The translations under genes and the position numbers were made by a program. Of a DNA stretch of 64,000 nucleotides, positions 11,993 through 24,876 are shown piece by piece. How positions within the stretch are numbered: position 1 is the stretch's first letter; the number at the start of each line of letters is the position of its first letter. Below the pieces are notes generated by a model. That model was not told where the DNA came from. It worked only from the letters and a program-made list of their open reading frames with translations, and made no database searches. Source of the DNA: Phalacrocorax aristotelis (Eukaryota > Chordata > Aves > Suliformes > Phalacrocoracidae); NCBI RefSeq assembly GCF_949628215.1, contig NC_134281.1:41524512-41588511 (forward strand). Direction: 5' to 3'.

Positions 11993-14181
11993 GGATCATT
12001 TTCTCCTAGTTTGGCTTCCTGAGCCATGACACTGCAGGGTCAGGCAGGCACAGCGCTGGGGTTAGGGAGGGGCAGGACTACAGCTGCTTTAGGGAGTTTT
12101 AAACTCCCATGGACCATCATCTTTAATCAGAAAGTCTCCTGCCACACACTCCCATTCCCCTCAGAGCCAGTTTTGGCATCTGTGGAATCCTTCTCTCAGC
12201 TCATTCAGTCCACAGGCAAAGCAGGGAATGAGCCCCTTCCTTCTCTGGACTTGGGGATGGGATGGTCATTGAGTAGATGTGGTTCATGGGAGGGTGTGAC
12301 TTGCAAGAGAGCTGGTATGGGTACACAGCGGGGCTGCAGATCTGGGAACAGGAAGGGAAGTGAGCCCTCCTTTTTTTGACAGAAGTCACACTGGCTCATC
12401 TCATCTCATCTGGAGTAACACTCCTTGCCACTACCCTAGCCCCATGTGGTTTTATGTCACAGTTTTACCACTGACCTCAGGAGATGAGATTTTTTATTAT
12501 GTCTGTATCTGTCCTAGAGTAAGGCAAGAAAAAAGTTCCTGAGGGCCAATGTGCCCATGAGAGCACAGGAAACACTTCTCCTCCCACGCTGCTCTAAGGA
12601 CTCCTACAGCAATGGGTCTGGTTGAAGACTGTGGCCCTGCGGCTCCACCACCATAACACTAATAGCTGTCAAGAGTGCTGGAAGCCAGCATTGACCACTT
12701 TCCCAAATCCCATCTTAGGACACTTATTCTGAAACAACTCAGAATACTGAAGATTTCTTTAGCAAGATGTTTTTATGGGAAGGAGAAAAATTTAAAATTT
12801 CATCCCCTTAACTGGCCTCTACCAGAAACCTGGCAAACTTGTACGAGACTCTTGTCTACTTGTGGCTAGCCAGCATTGTCTCACTTGGAGCCCTCCTAAA
12901 GCTCTGCATTATCTAATTCTTATTTCTCCTGCTTCTATAAAAATAATTGATTGGGGGGGCAGATTAAACTGTAAACAACACTCATTGGGTCAATGCAATT
13001 TTATACATAACAAAACATTGAATCACCCACTGTCTGAATTATTTAATCCCCTGTGATCCCACTACTGTCTATTATCTTTCAGGAAGTAACAATGAAAGTG
13101 AGAGGAAGACACCAGTTATGAAAAACATGGACCCTTGAGTGCAGTGATCAACATTATTTTTATCTCTTTGATATTGTTCCAACCTCCCTTGCCATTGTAG
13201 TCCTGTAAAATGTCAAAAGCTGCTCGCCAGAGGCCTTCTGCTTTTAGCAATATTTAAAGCTGTGCCCATAAAAGGAAACAATTCCATTACAGATCTCAAT
13301 TTCCTTCTGTTCCAGACTTGGAAATTGTGAAGAAACTGGTGGAAGTGGTACCTAAGCATCAAAGGCACGAGAAGATCAGCTTTGAAGACAAACTGAAGAC
13401 ACTTGTTTGGGGTTTGCAAACAATCTGATTCTCTACCTGAGCAAAAATTCTACAATGAAATCCTGTTTCCACCAGTGTGAATTAGAATTTAACTTCAGCA
13501 GGGCCGTCATTTAATCCTTAATGTCCCAGGCACATCCCCATTGCTAGGGTCTGGAAATAGAATGAGCTAGGAATCCACTGCACTAGTATTACCAGGGCTG
13601 AGAACTTCTTGTCCTTAAGACAACTGTCAGCAGGCCAAGTACTGCCAAATTCTGGAAGGAAGCAAAGGCAACTGAACTGAAAAAAAGAATCTGGCTCCAT
13701 CTGCTAGTTTGAAAGTTAGCTTCAGAAATATTTCAACAGTGATGCCATGTACAACCCTAGCAGTACAAAAAGAAATACATCATCAAAATGATCCAGTTTG
13801 TTTTTTTTTCTTGCAGTGAATTAACTGGTTTTCCTATGCTATTTATTAATATAATAAATTATCTTAAAATACGTATTGCCTGAAATAAATGTCATTGATT
13901 AGGTCAAATAAAAATATCACTTGGCCCAACAATGACAAATTTCCTGGCTATACTCCTGTAGGCCAAGAACTTGTTTCATTTAGGAACAAGAGCTGCTGGC
14001 AGTAGCTGGGAAGGTAACTGCTTGCCAAATGTCTCCATAGGAAATTAAATAATTGAGAATATTCACTAACAGGAAAAAGAAAATAATCGCTCTCTTTAGT
14101 ATACAGACCCAAACATCCTGGACTTCTGTTGCTTTTCTGAAATAGTGGCAGTAAAGCAGAATGTGCATTGTAATTTGTTAC

Positions 14182-14263
14182 CTGGCAAAGCCGAGAGAAG
14201 ACCCTTCAGCTGGCTGGTAAAACTTCAGAGAAGAAAAACAGTCCTTCTCAATATCAGGAAGTT
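14182..14263 (-). CDS. UBE2U: UBE2U exon: start of the C-terminal extension
   Basis: The 82 nt exon (2 + 26 codons + 2) reads LPDIEKDCFSSLKFYQPAEG then SSLGFA. The acceptor ttttccattgcag is strong and the donor is gtaaca. Only ELP and a K-x-C pattern resemble human UBE2U, so identity rests mainly on position, the open frame and exact phase fit with both neighbours. The final AG plus A of the exon at 11224 gives Arg. Confidence 0.72.
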
Positions 14264-15474
14264 CTGCAATGGAAAACAGGGTCTTTTAGAACATTTCTCA
14301 TCTAGATCCTACTAGCATAACCTGAAGCTGTGCTGACCTTGTAACAGAGGAGGAACTTACCTTCCTTCCCTACCTTCAATAGCCATGTAGCCAAGAACTG
14401 GCTATGCATGCATTTGCATAGAGATTGGGCTTAATTCTTGTTTGTATGTGGTGTATCTCACCCCAGCAGTGTAACAGAAGAATACAGGAAATGAAGGAAC
14501 ATGGAGAGGCATCTGACCCATGATTCTGATGGCCTTTCTGAAGGTCTGACAGCTTTCCTGCCCTCAGGCTAACGGGAACTTCTTTATAATCACCAGACTC
14601 TGGACACTTTCTGCCCCTGTAATGGGCTAAAGTGTCTGATTTGTTGAGTGGAAAAAAATCTGCAGGATCCATACCTGCACCCTCCCTCTCCCTGTTGGCA
14701 CTTAGTAAGCAAACTGAGAGAAGTTTTGCCACAGTTCTTACCCTCCAGGCAATCCATTCTGGCAGCTGATTGCTGTAAAACAGAAGCACTGGGCTTAATC
14801 AGCCCCTGTGCTGCAAGTATGACACATGCATCCTTTAAAAAGCCTGGAGAAGAACTTGCCCCACTGTGTTGAGAACCAGCAAGCCACTGCTGGGAATCAC
14901 TAAGGAACAGGATTCCTGGCTAAAGGACTTATTTAAGGGCCAGCCAGGAAGGAAGGGCAGAAATGGGCTCCTCTGGAGGTGGAGGACTTTTAGGGACCTT
15001 CCTTTGGGAAAGAAGGTTTTTTCCTCCATTCCAGAAATATCTGAGTGGAGGAGAAAGAGATGTGAATGAGGGTTTCTGGCTGCTTTCTCTGGGTGGTTTG
15101 AATGGACAGACTTTTTTTTTCTGTTTGTTTCCTTGAAATAAAGCCAATATTTGTTCAGCGACTGTGCTGTGCTTAGACTGGAGAGTAGAGAAACCAGCTG
15201 GGGTGTCAGAGAGAAAATATCAGCACTTCCCATCTCCCTGTTTCATCTCAGCTGTGTTCATCAGAATGCATGAATTTTGCTACGTCTTATTCACCACTAC
15301 ACCGTTTGTAAGACCAGGCCACATATCTGCTTTCAAAACTCTACTTCTTTTTCATTAAAACTAAATCATCAGTCAAATTTACTTGTTAAGCAGGTTCTAG
15401 AATTGTTTAAAAAGTTTTAAAAATTGTTAATGTTTATTTATGAAAAATAACAACAAAAAAAGAGACAGTGTTAC

Positions 15475-15601
15475 CTTCTGGGTGCAGGCTCTTTCTAACA
15501 CACTGCAAAACCATTTGCCTATATAAAGATATATTGGTTTTCACCACTTCTGCTTCATCCATGTTCACTGCATTTTCTGTTACTGGGTTTGAAAGCATCA
15601 C
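15475..15601 (-). CDS. UBE2U: UBE2U exon: C-terminal helices of the E2 fold
   Basis: The 127 nt exon (42 codons + 1) reads VMLSNPVTENAVNMDEAEVV then KTNISLYRQMVLQCVRKSLH. It matches human UBE2U around VMLSNPVLENPVN and ESLYR as I remember it. It encodes the helical end of the UBC domain. The acceptor is ctttag and the donor is gtaaca. The last G joins AA of the exon at 14263 to make Glu, giving the PEELP junction that resembles QELP in human. Confidence 0.88.
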
Positions 15602-16033
15602 CTAAAGAAACATGAACACGCACATGAGTCTACAAAGCATAAACTATCAAAACCCTGATTTCACACTTAGTAAAATTACACAACTCTGTTCTGTTAAACT
15701 GGTTGCTTTGTGGCCAGAATAGTCACAGTAGGCTTTTAATTTTGGTATTTTGAAAAAAAGGACACAATCTTCTTGCTCCATTCAATTTTCCCCTTCATTC
15801 TTTTATAAATCCTAGCAGACAGCTGTAAATGATACATGACTTTACCTTTTGTTTTACTTGCAATCAATACAGAGTTGTCTGGAAAAATCATGCTTACATC
15901 TGGGGGACACATTCAGTTGTGAGAGGAGAGTATACTGTCATTTAAAGCGATGGCAGGCAGTGAGGCTGGAAATGAGGACAGAAAGAAGGTCAAAGAGTGT
16001 TCCAAGAAAAAAAATCTGGATTAATTTGTATTT

Positions 16034-16121
16034 AAACAAACAAATCAATAAACAAACAAACAACCAAAAACCAACAACAAACAAAACCAAAACAAACCCC
16101 AAACAAAAATCCAACAAAAAC
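16034..16121 (+). repeat. (CAAA)n-like A/C-rich tract
   Basis: An impure run of CAAA, CAAC and CAAAA units on the plus strand. Confidence 0.85.
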
Positions 16122-16664
16122 AGAGGGGACAGTAAATTGGAAACATAGAGGCCCATGTGGCAAAATGATACAACACTTTATCACTGATCTTAAGACTCAT
16201 CCCAACACTCTTGATCAAGATTGACAATATGATAGACCAGAAAACTTAAAAGTAAAATTATCAGCTTCTTTAAAGCATTTTTCTGAAGTGTAGACACCTG
16301 GGTGGGTACATGCCTCTTGAGCAGTTGACTTATGCAAGATAAAAGAGTGTAAATTCTAAAGATCAAAGGAACTTGTTAGCCTGGTCTATCTAAAAATTAG
16401 CATTGGTAACAACTCCAATGATAGTAATTCATTTCATCATCTGTTTTCATCAGAGTTAAGGAGCTGCCAAGAGTCACTGGTGAAGAAATGCAGAAATGAA
16501 CAGAAATTATTCCTGTTTGCAAAAAGGAATGTGCAACAGATCCTGTTTACCCCAGCTTGGGAGTCATCTGGTAGTGTGTATTTTAAAATTCACAACCACT
16601 ACACAAAGCATATTTTAATATTTTCTGACAGAGAAGACAAGTAAATCTCCATCTTTTTCCTTAC

Positions 16665-16750
16665 CCAGAGAGCAAGTAAAATGTTATTTTCTTTCCACTT
16701 CTCAGGGTTGTCAAGGAAGTCTCTACATGGCCTCCCAGAGTACCGATCCA
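16665..16750 (-). CDS. UBE2U: UBE2U exon: active-site segment of the E2 fold
   Basis: The 86 nt exon (2 + 28 codons) begins DRYSGRPCRDFLDNPEKW and ends NNILLALW, between a tttgtgcag acceptor and a gtaagg donor. It matches the UBE2U segment I recall as GQPCIDFLDNPEKW in human. The cysteine (complement of 16725-16727) aligns with the ubiquitin-thioester cysteine of E2 enzymes. Compared with my memory of human UBE2U, the stretch from PEKW to ILLAL is four residues shorter, and Ile after PC is Arg. The exon before it should encode the HPN motif and was not found. Phase into the next exon (15601) is 0, as expected. Confidence 0.85.
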
Positions 16751-19054
16751 CTGCACAAAGGGAAAACATTCAGATGCTGTGTAAATTTAAGATAGGACAG
16801 CTTTGTTGCTAGGCACTAAAGGAACTAGAGATCATTACTGTTTGCCCTGTATATCTTGTATTTTTAAATGACTCAAAAACCTATCTACAGAGTTCTGTAT
16901 TTGTCCAAGACTTTCAACATTTAATGGCCAGGCTAGAGCAACAGCTCAACAGTTCCTACCAGCCTGTTGTATTTCAGCCCTGCAAATTCTGATGACGAAC
17001 TGATAAAATGAAGAGCGGTATGCAGCAAGTCCTACCTGGAAGGTGTCCCTGCTTCTTATCCTGGAGAGAGATATGGCAACACTACCCAGGTGACCCAGTA
17101 CTGTTATCTTCCCCATTCTCCTCTGCTCTTTCTGATTTTTCAGGAATTCACACACTCCTCTCTGAGGTTCTAGTTAATGGTGTGTCGATACAGTAATTGC
17201 CAGAGCAATCTGGTGGGTCTGTCCTCCTCTCCTCCATGGCAAAGAGCTGTTAGGTTGGCAGCATCCACCTCATGTTAACAACAGCCTAAGTGTTTTGAAT
17301 CACTGCAGGATCAAACAAAGAACTGAGTGCTACCATCAGCTGGATTCCTGCCACCTTCCACAAGTCACTTGGAAAGGCATCGTTTTTAGGAGCTGAACAA
17401 AACCCTCATGAAGCAGCCAGCAGTGAATAAACACAACTGCCTTACAGTCAGCAAGATGAAAAACAATGACATGAGAACGAGGCTCTCCCTATATCCCTCC
17501 CAGTTGCTGCAATAGCAGAATATGGGAGAAATAGCACATGATCCTTCTTTCTGCACCAGCATGGAACAACCCAGCATTTGCACTATTGACAGCTATTGCA
17601 CCATGCACCGCAGCAGTTTTTGTAGGATACAAACCAATAGTAGTGTAAAGTCTTGATCCTGCTCTGTTAAGTGGTCTGCCTATTTTCAGGACTGAAGCTA
17701 ACTACCAGATAAGAAAATAAATACATAAATTATATTGCAAAGAAATTGCCTACAAAGCAATGTTTGAAAGGGGTATTATTTGTGTTGCAATGCTGAGCAC
17801 TCAGAAATTAGGAAATGCCAGATTTATGGCTTCTTGTGCAATCTTCATGGCTTGGCTACTTAGGAAAGCTAGCTTCCTTAGAACTGGAGATTTTTTCCAG
17901 CATAAACTAACTTGTTCCCACATGCAAAAGTAATTTTAACTTTTTTATCAAATATGTAATCCATTTGTTGCCAACTATCTTTGGATATCGCTTCTGTGAA
18001 TCTACTTTGGAATAATTATTCAGTTTCTGGCACTGTTTCCTGCTCTACCATAATATAGTGTCCAGACCATCTGTTTATTTGTGTCTTCTCTAATGCTCCT
18101 AAGTTAGTTTGCCTGGATTTGACCTCTTTGAAATGCTAGCACACAAGACACATACACCCCTTTATGGCTGGGACTAACAGTGGTTTTACATACTCAGCAT
18201 CCCACCCACCCTCAGTGAGGCAGCTCAGGCACAGAGTTTTTGCTCTTCCCACTGGGACCTGCTGCTCTCTGCACAGCCTGAACTCCTAACGGGAGTTACC
18301 ACAATTATCAGGCTCTGCAGGCAGCTCTCAGAGTGCCAAGGGAGAAAAGGCAATGATCTTCCAGAGGAAGAAGAGCACTCACATTGCTCCTGCTCACCAG
18401 TAAACTCCGTACAGTCCTCTATGAATATGATTGTCCACAGTCACTGTTATTCTTCAGAGTGGGGACCTTACATTTCTGAATCCCCCTCTTCTTCCAGAAG
18501 TCAGCGTCACTGTGTGGAGTCATGTTAAAAACCTAATTGTTCAGTTTCTTCCTTCTCCTTGTCTAGCAATATTCTTACTGCATCAGCACAGACATTCTTC
18601 AAGGAAACCATGGCCATCTGACAAAGTAGCTGCCCATATGTACAGAAAAGCATATTCACAGTAAACAAGAGTTAGGTTCACACTGCCCAGCAGTTGTCCT
18701 TCTATACCTCTTCCATAGAAGTCCAAATGAATCATGGCACGATGTGGGAGGAATTATAGCAAAGTGCTGGTTTAAGCCAGTGCGCAGACAAGAACCTGAC
18801 AGTCCTGGTTGATCCTGTGAGGAAAGGGAGGATTTCTATTCTGGACACTGCGTGCTTAGCTTGAAAAGGCGCAGAGTCAGGTAAGTCACCATACAGGAGG
18901 AGTGGCTGAGGGGGAGTAGCAAAAGTTTAAAGGCAAACTTTTGGGACAGTCATACCAGCAGAAACCAGCAGAAAAGTTCAGCATGGGCTACTCAGCAGAA
19001 TTTTTACTAAGCTTCTGCACTGCCTTTAACCACTAATTTGCCCTTTTTTTAACC

Positions 19055-19072
19055 AAAAAAAAAAAAAAAAAA
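19055..19072 (+). repeat. A18 homopolymer
   Basis: Eighteen consecutive A. No retroposed gene or target-site duplication was recognised next to it. Confidence 0.9.
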
Positions 19073-19639
19073 GACTTTCTAAAGCATTCAAGTCCTTTGG
19101 TGCATAAAAGTACTTCAGAGACAGAGAATATGCTATGAAATGTAACAGCAACAGATCAGCAAATACAATTTTAAGGTGGCTTCTGAGCCAAGCTGAATTC
19201 CCGCCTTGTAGCCTTGCACAAGCAAGGTGAGACTAACCAGAATCAGGACTGAGTGGCGATAGGGATGCCTTCAGAGGCCGATCACCTTTCCTGCAGCTCA
19301 CGATGAAACCTGAGAATAAGCCAGAAAGGAATCCCATACAACAGAGTTTGTTTAAAAAAAGCATTGGGTCAGCACAATGAATTTGGGTAATAACAATGCA
19401 AAACAGAGATGGTACTCTTTAAGGAAAACAAGCTGCCACCTTCACAGACCACAGGTTTTGTTCCAGAAAGCTGGGTGTGAGAAGGTGAATTTAACCAGAA
19501 CAGGGGGAAACACAGACCTTGGCTGGGAAATACTGCACTAGCCTCTCAGGAGATGGTTATGGAGAGCTCAGGAAAGGGCTCAGGAGCCAGCACTGTGGAG
19601 AAGTCGTCCCATATAAGGGCTGTGCAGGGTAAATTAGTT

Positions 19640-20110
19640 GGTACCTCAGCAGCAGCTTCCTCAGTGGGTGGCCTCCCTGAGGTAACCCACCCCAGGGCAC
19701 TGCCAAGGGGGGCCATGCTCCCTGTGACCAGGCCCAGGGGAGTCACTCTTTCTAGAACAGGGGATCCTCCTTCTCCTCCCCGGTTGCAGGGGTCCCCCAC
19801 CTTCATTTCCCATCCCCTCACACCTGCCACGCTGCAGTGTTCACCCCCTGCAGTCCTCCATCCCATCTCCTCCACCCTCCCATCTTCCTCACCTGCCTCC
19901 TGGCTCCTACCTCAGCCCTCATCCACCTCCATGTGGCCTCCCCAGCCCTGTCTGTTCCCTCAGACATCCATCTCATTTTCCCAGATCCAAACTTAGCCCA
20001 GCTTTTCCCATGCCATACCTCCCTGGCGTGAGGTGCACGTGGCAGAGGGACTGTCACTCTTCTGCAGCTCCATGGGACCCATCTCTGTACATGCCCGTGC
20101 CCCCAGGAAC
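19640..20110. other. GC- and pyrimidine-rich island
   Basis: The plus strand is rich in CCTCC, CCCTC and CCACCTCC groups, in contrast to its AT-rich surroundings. Frames of about 140 codons exist on both strands, which is expected from low stop-codon density in C-rich DNA. No protein is recognised. Confidence 0.5.
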
Positions 20111-22848
20111 CACAGCGGTGGCCACTCCATCCTGTGCAGAGAGGAAGAGGGCGCACACAGGCCATTACCGCCTGGTGCAAGGTAACACATGCTTTGTCAG
20201 CAAGCCAGCTAAAGCACATCTCAGGCCGCATGAGATCCACCAGCCATGTGCTGTACAGCCCTGCTTAAAAGGAGATACTCTGCCTCAAGCAGTGCTTTGG
20301 GCTTGGTGTGAGAAGGGCTGAATATGATGTCCGGTGTTAGGAAGCACTTATCCTTTTCCGCCTCTTTTGGCCTTAAAATGTAGGAAGATGTGTGTGAAGG
20401 CAGGTGAGCTCACATTATAAAGTATTTTTTCCAAGGATGAGGTGTTTCGCTCATTCTCCCCATGGCTCTGGCCACCTGGCTCCTCATCTGGCCAGTGGCT
20501 GAATCATCCCACAGCTGTGCTGAGAGCGAGCATCCAAACGTGAGCGACCTGGCAGTGCTCCTTCCATAGGGACCCATCAGTTGCAGACCACGCCATAAAG
20601 GCAGCACTTTCTGCCTTCCACAGCTCGGGACTGGCCCAAATAAGCTTACTTGCCTTTACACTGAAGGTGACTGGAAATAAATGTTATCCTAGTTCCTGTT
20701 TCAAAATGTTACTGGATTTTTTAAACTATGAAAATAACTACAAAAACATTTCAGGGTGTATAGACACATGTACACACATATATAAACAAACACACGCACA
20801 TTGTACAAGCATGAGTTGTGGTTTAAAAATTCATGTGCTTCTAATCTAATAGATATTTCTGTTTTGTTTTAAATTCCTCAGCTGAGCAAAAAAATAACCC
20901 AGCCTCTTCATATAGGTTATAGGTTGCAGCATTGGAAAATGTTGCTTTGTGCCTTAAGATCAATATGCATTAACCAACAGTTGCGGTTCCCCTCTGCAGG
21001 AGCAGACAAACCATTGGGTTTAGGGTACAAATCAGAAAATTAAGGCAGTACCAGGTTGCCAGTTCGAAACAGTTAGACACCATTCCAAAATGTGTTGCAC
21101 TGTTAAATGGAAAATAAAGGACACCACAGATGCTTCTAATAATTCCAGTTTCAAGTCAATTTTCCCTCCTTTGTCTTAAAGAGCTTTTGATGTGTAGTCA
21201 CAATATTGTCTCTCTCTCTCTGTTTTTAATAATCTTATATTACCTCAGCAATATAACTGTCCTGAAATATACTGAACTTTAATCTTTGAGAGATCAAACA
21301 GGAAGAAATATGATGGGATAGAGAGTGAGTGACTTGGGGGCAATATTCTCTCCTCCTATAAAAGACAGCCCACAGCAAGATAAAAATTGCTTCTCAGATT
21401 CCATCTTTAAGAGAGGCTTTCAGGCCCGTGGAGAGAGCAGACTTGGGGCCACAAAAAACCATCACCATTGAAGATGCAGCCAAAAGAAAGCATGCTCTCA
21501 CAGAACTCAAGGATGTGGTTTGGGTGACTACATGCTTTAAGATTGGTCCCAGCACCCTCAGACCTCCTTGGTTTAGCCATGCTCTGCAAGTCTAACAGCT
21601 GAGAATCGTTTGGCTACTGTCTTTTCACAGGAATTAATGTGCTGGCTCTGTCTCAAGCAAAAGAAATATCTGGGACAAAGGTGCAAGTTTGCATACCATG
21701 AAGACATTGTGCTATCTGGGGAGGGGAATTTAGGAATCAGTACCCAGATCTTATGGGCACAAAGGAGGTGCTGTTTCAAAATACATCTAGTGCTTTCTCT
21801 CCAAAAGACATTTGTTCTCCATCAGGTTAACCTGGTTTCCTCGTTTTTCCACTGCGGTTCTCCAGCAGAACCAGAAGTGGTGAAATTCAGCTTAGCATGG
21901 CTGCTCATTCCATTCCCTGACCACAGAATTATGATGAATTAATATTCTAAAGAAATACTGGTTAAAATATTGTAATATACAGTAAAGATGCTTTAATTTT
22001 TTCTGGCACATAAAAAATCGACCTTTTTTTTGTTTATTGTAGTACTTTGAACAAAAGACAGTTTCTGAACAAAATTGCTCTTTTGAACAAATGTGTTAAC
22101 ATGCTTCTTTTTGCTGGCTTGGGAACCTGGTTTGTAACAAACTGTGCATGCATCAGAACCTTTTGCGGACTTGTGCTGCAAGATTTTATTTCTTATGGGT
22201 ACAGATTGAAGGTACAGGGTTTCATCAAGTTCATTAAAACTCCTAAGGACTCTCCAGAAGGTAGAAAGCCTGATTCAGACACCAGTAAAATCAGCGAAGA
22301 CTCCTGCGGATTTCAGTGTGGTTTATGTCAATCCATAAGGAACAATGAGAAGTATATTTTTCACAAAACTGGCCTTCCTATGACATTACCATCTTTGCCA
22401 CACGTAGACAGCCCTCTCTCCCTACCTGCAGCTTTATCGAGTTCATGAATTTCTAAGTAATATATAACATAACCAGTTATTGTATCTTATGCTCGCATGG
22501 GGAGGGTGGATGATAAAGACATAGCTACCTTAGTCCTTTGGTGTACCTAACATCTAGTGTGACATGGCGTGCAAAGACGGGGGGTGGCTTAGCCCATCAC
22601 CCTTTTCCTACGAGCACTCCCCAGTGCCTCCTGAAAAGCAGTCCTGGCTATGTAGCTCCCCTCTTTAGCCTGGGCTGAGCCTAGCCTACTTTGACCAAGC
22701 TAGGCCTAATGGTATGAAACAGAAGAAAATAGGTATCCTTTGGTCAAATGACTCCACTTTGTGAGGAGGCAAACTGAAAAGAGTGAATCCTGCCAACGAG
22801 TCAAATACCTTCTGATAAATACAATAACCAGAGCCAGTAGATGTTGAA

Positions 22849-22876
22849 GGTACTCATTTCACGGTACTCATTTCAC
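22849..22876 (+). repeat. 14-base perfect tandem duplication
   Basis: GGTACTCATTTCAC occurs twice in direct succession. Confidence 0.95.
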
Positions 22877-24782
22877 AGAATTGGGTCCATAGGGAACAGC
22901 ATGTGTTTGTACTTGAGATAGGTTTTGTATTGCCTGCCTTACTGTCAGGAGTGCTCCGAGTTAGGTGGACATTTTAAAGTTCTCCTGGTGAATGTAGGTT
23001 ACAGAACAGTATTGGAACAAGCAAGTGTAATAGAGTATTTCCAAGCCTGCAATCTTCTTGGATATCCTTATTCATGGAAAGCAAACAGTAGATTCCTTTT
23101 TGACAAGTTCTGATGCTCTGGATAAACACATGCTGGTATTTCTGAGTTTTCCAGCCCAAATTTCTGCACAAGTAGTTATCTGCTTTACTTTCTGCTTGCA
23201 ATCCAGAAAATGCAGAAACCCACTATAATCACTCCTCCATGGGAACAAAGGATACAAATCTCCATTTCAGTCTCTGCATATTGGGTTTAAATCAGCAAAT
23301 ATTTATTCTCCTTTACAGAAATATAAGCTAACCCAGAGGGAATGAGATTCTCTGGATTGTAGGCTTACTAAACAGTGTTTATTCAGTTTTATTTCCAAAC
23401 CTCTAGAGCTTCTCAAGCCATTGCTGCATTTCCAACAGTCTTGGCTGTCCTATCTCTTTGAAGGAAGAAGGGGTGATGATTCTAGCATGTAGCACTAGGA
23501 ATCTGGAAAATTCCCTCTTCCTGCGTTTGCCACGAAAATAGCTTTCATCTGTATGTCTGCATTCCCACCTGAGGAATAATTCCTTAATTTCTGGCAACAT
23601 TTATTTTCCACATTATCTAATTGAGTTTTAGAAGATTTTCTTCCTCTAATCTCTCCCCAGTGAATTCCTGCCTCTCTGCGTTAGCATTTGTTCCGTATGC
23701 ATCGGTCGTGAGCCAGACCATGATTTCAGCCTCAAGGTTCACAAAACTTCACCCTCTGAGAGAGGGAGAGAAGGGCAGGAAGAGGTCTTTGCAAGAGTTT
23801 TCAGGTGTATTGTTCAGTTCTGGTTTACGTCTGTGAGTCTAAAAATCTTTTAACCTTAAGGACCCAGCTTACTTTGAAATAAAGGAAAAACCCTAAATTG
23901 AGCTGTGAGTGGGCTTGGACCAGAGCTCGTTTTTTTAACATAAAACCACAAAGTGTGTGAGGGACTATTTTATGACTCCCATTGCTGCTCCATTAAGTAT
24001 TAGGTTACTGCTTTCCTATCAGGGTGATTAAAGCTAAGTATGCAAATTCACAGCTAAGCTTACCTGTGTAAGATGGCAGTCCTGTGGGAGCTAACTGTGT
24101 GGAGTACTGATGTGAGGGCGGTTTGGCTTGAGCGTGACTCGTGCTTATTTTACAGAATTGACCTGAATTATAGCATTAAGCCTAACATGTTCAGATTTGA
24201 TCTGATGGGACACTTATCACTTGTCATCCCAACTGGCAGAGACCATCTGTCCAGATGTCTCGGGACCTGGCTCCATGGTTGTCTTTTCCAGTCTGTGCAG
24301 ATGAAGAGAGCCTCCTGAAGGTACTTCCATTTTCTTCACACATTCACTCAGTGAAGGCTGTTTCTTGACAGTGATGAGCAAATCCTTTGATATCGCTGAT
24401 CATCATACCTCAGTACCTTTTCAGCCATGGTTTTGCACAAGTATGTGTGTCAGTTATGACGGAAAAGATTCCTATTTCTCCATTTACTTCATGTACAGCA
24501 TGTTCACTACTGAAGATTTTGCAATAACAGCATAACCTACGAACCACAGACCTGTTTGGCTGCGTATAGTTTCTTTCTTCTTACATATATGTTTCTGAAA
24601 CCATATTCTGAAGACTGCCTTTAAACTGGCACTGTTGAAATTTCAAGCCCTTAATGGTACAGGCTAAGAAATCCCATAAGAAAAATAGGTGAAAAAAAAG
24701 CCTGCTTCCTTCACGGTGCATTTGATGCATAAGATGCAAAAGAATTGTTTGCACTGGTGCAACCACTCAAAAAAGCATGCAG

Positions 24783-24876
24783 GAGTAGATGAGAGAAAAG
24801 ATGGATCAAGAACAACAATACAGTTTCTGTCTATTGAACAAGATGCTAAGCGAGCGCTGCAAAGCTGTGTATGGAT
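24783..24876 (+). CDS. Candidate unannotated plus-strand exon A
   Basis: A 94 nt open segment reads VDERKDGSRTTIQFLSIEQD then AKRALQSCVW. It lies between a catgcag acceptor and an excellent donor (GGAT then gtaagtgag). It ends in phase 2, which fits a segment starting at 25208. I do not recognise the protein. It would run opposite to ROR1 and UBE2U. Evidence is structural only, so a chance frame is quite possible. Confidence 0.25.

Larger units (their letters stand above)
9459..14181 (-). other. UBE2U: Two UBE2U introns flanking the exon at 11136-11224
   Basis: These introns contain a 22-base tandem duplication near 10724-10763 and an (AAAAT)4 run at 11971-11992. No further exons or genes are recognised. 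Confidence 0.7.
14264..16664 (-). other. UBE2U: UBE2U introns flanking the exon at 15475-15601
   Basis: The two short introns hold an A/C-rich (CAAA)n-like tract at 16034-16121 and no coding sequence beyond the exon. Confidence 0.75.
16751..24782. other. Region where the missing UBE2U 5' exons are expected
   Basis: By gene order the exons for the first 80 or so residues of UBE2U should lie here or further upstream. A search for the HPN motif with a following donor on the minus strand found none. The region holds an 18-base A run at 19055-19072, a GC- and pyrimidine-rich island at about 19640-20110, a TC run near 21210, and a 14-base tandem duplication at 22849-22876. Confidence 0.5.

Noticed and set aside
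18885-18965. Minus-strand stretch with F, seven residues, then PPV, similar in spacing to the E2 core before HPN
   Set aside because: Surrounding residues do not match UBE2U, the donor is weak, and no linking HPN exon follows.
19553-20240. Overlapping frames of about 140 codons on both strands
   Set aside because: They lie in a C-rich island with few stop codons; opposite-strand overlap and low-complexity protein indicate chance.
21500-21530. HPN tripeptide on the minus strand
   Set aside because: It is not followed by a splice donor in the required phase, and flanking residues are unlike E2 enzymes.
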